Part shown: positions 42,912 to 43,370 of the stretch, one piece after another
Numbering within the stretch: position 1 is the first letter of the stretch
Layout: every line of letters begins with the position of its first letter
From: Candidatus Kuenenia stuttgartensis
GTDB lineage: Bacteria; Planctomycetota; Planctomycetia; Pirellulales; UBA1268
Direction of reading: 5' to 3'
Assembly (NCBI GenBank): GCA_945865325.1
Contig: CAMBFA010000009.1
Span: forward strand, 1-43,370
DNA length: 43,370 nt
Position numbers and translations under genes: made by a program
Notes under the pieces: generated by a model
What the model was told of the DNA's origin: nothing
Seen by the model: only the letters and a program-made list of their open reading frames with translations
Databases searched by the model: none

Positions 42912-43370
42912 TCAGCGGCCCAGAGCCTGGCTGGCGCTCGGCGTCACCGGTTCGACCGTAGCCGCGGCCGCCCGCTCGCTGGCCATGGCGACCGTGCGGT
43001 GAGCCATCAGCAATTCGTTTGGTGAAAACCACGCGTCGTCAGGGCGCCCGAGCCGATCAATCTTTTTCCCTGCCAGCTGGTCCCACGACAGCCCGTTGGC
43101 CACGTGCCACGTGGCCGCCTGGGCGACCTTCTGCGAAAGCTCTCCACGCCCCAGCGACGCGAGGATCACCTGGAGCTTGGGGTCGGTGGAGAAGGTGTCG
43201 AGGGCCACGAGCTTGTAGGCCATCCGACTCGACGGCTCCGTCTTCCCATGCTCGAGGCAAACGGTGGTGATCTTCAAAATCTTGGTTTTTTCCGGGGGCA
43301 CCGAGAAAGCGCCACCCCCCATGCCGCCCCCCATGCCGCCCATCCCGCCACCCATGCCACCCATCCCGCC
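42912..43370 (-). CDS. Gly/Met-rich protein, C-terminal fragment
   Basis: The frame is open to the window end, so the true start lies beyond. The visible 152 residues begin with GGMGGMGGGMGGMGGGMGG and continue into a folded-looking part: KILKITTVCLEHGKTEPSSR, MAYKLVALDTFSTDPKLQVIL, GELSQKVAQAATWHVANGLSWDQLAGKKIDRLG. The tail is Ala-rich. I do not recognise the family; similar Gly/Met-rich leaders are seen in exported planctomycete proteins. The wording around VCLEHGK and AYKLVALD could belong to a small beta domain. Convergent with the DUF1559 gene, 27 bp between stops. Confidence 0.68.
   Translation of the reverse strand, partial: GGMGGMGGGMGGMGGGMGGGAFSVPPEKTKILKITTVCLEHGKTEPSSRMAYKLVALDTFSTDPKLQVILASLGRGELSQKVAQAATWHVANGLSWDQLAGKKIDRLGRPDDAWFSPNELLMAHRTVAMASERAAAATVEPVTPSASQALGR

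Overview
The window looks like a chromosomal stretch from a GC-rich member of the Planctomycetota, probably a Pirellulales-like lineage. The evidence is a DUF1559-type pseudopilin with the [14 protein letters not shown] signature, two large membrane-anchored squalene-cyclase-repeat proteins, a Tat-exported Gfo/Idh/MocA oxidoreductase, a GldF-GldG fusion with a DUF4340 partner, a very long Gly/Glu/Gln-rich DUF4175-like membrane protein, and lipid A synthesis (lpxK) in a genome that also has a planctomycete-style small basic ribosomal-like protein. I found no phage, insertion sequence, CRISPR array, rRNA or tRNA. The region reads as ordinary chromosome dominated by housekeeping genes.

Layout. 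(1) 1-420: 3' end of a leucyl aminopeptidase gene on the + strand. (2) 469-22177: a run of twelve minus-strand genes, many overlapping or nearly so. In transcription order they are a DUF4175-like giant, nadB, a GldA-like ATPase, a GldF-GldG fusion, a DUF4340 protein, fabH, a PepF-like peptidase, a circularly permuted ATP-grasp/alpha-E fusion, der, a Tat-exported oxidoreductase, ald and mtnA. A perfect 15-bp hairpin splits off ald-mtnA. (3) 22408-26329: a translationally coupled + strand trio, lpxK and two glycosyltransferases, followed by convergent rpmG. (4) 26869-32448: + strand tandem squalene-cyclase-repeat paralogs, a small membrane protein, a 32-residue bL37-like protein, a FabZ-like dehydratase and trmB. 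(5) purF on the minus strand, then divergent proB coupled to a CNNM/CorC-type protein. (6) 36862-41449: a second ABC module on the minus strand (ATPase, permease with a His-rich loop, unknown anchored protein). (7) 41754-42884: a strong promoter overlapped by a near-consensus Fur box ahead of a DUF1559 pseudopilin gene. (8) A Gly/Met-rich protein cut by the window end.

How the genes may work together. The GldA/GldFG/DUF4340 set probably forms one envelope ABC complex. The second ABC module is a separate machine. LpxK with two glycosyltransferases points to lipid A or LPS assembly. FabH and the FabZ-like protein serve fatty-acid synthesis. mtnA, ald, nadB, proB and purF are separate metabolic genes. 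The least expected signals are the Fur-type operator on the pseudopilin promoter, the bL37-like mini-gene, the conserved cysteine clusters in the tandem toroid proteins, the in-frame 15-bp repeat array, and the paired GHRH motifs in the second ABC permease.
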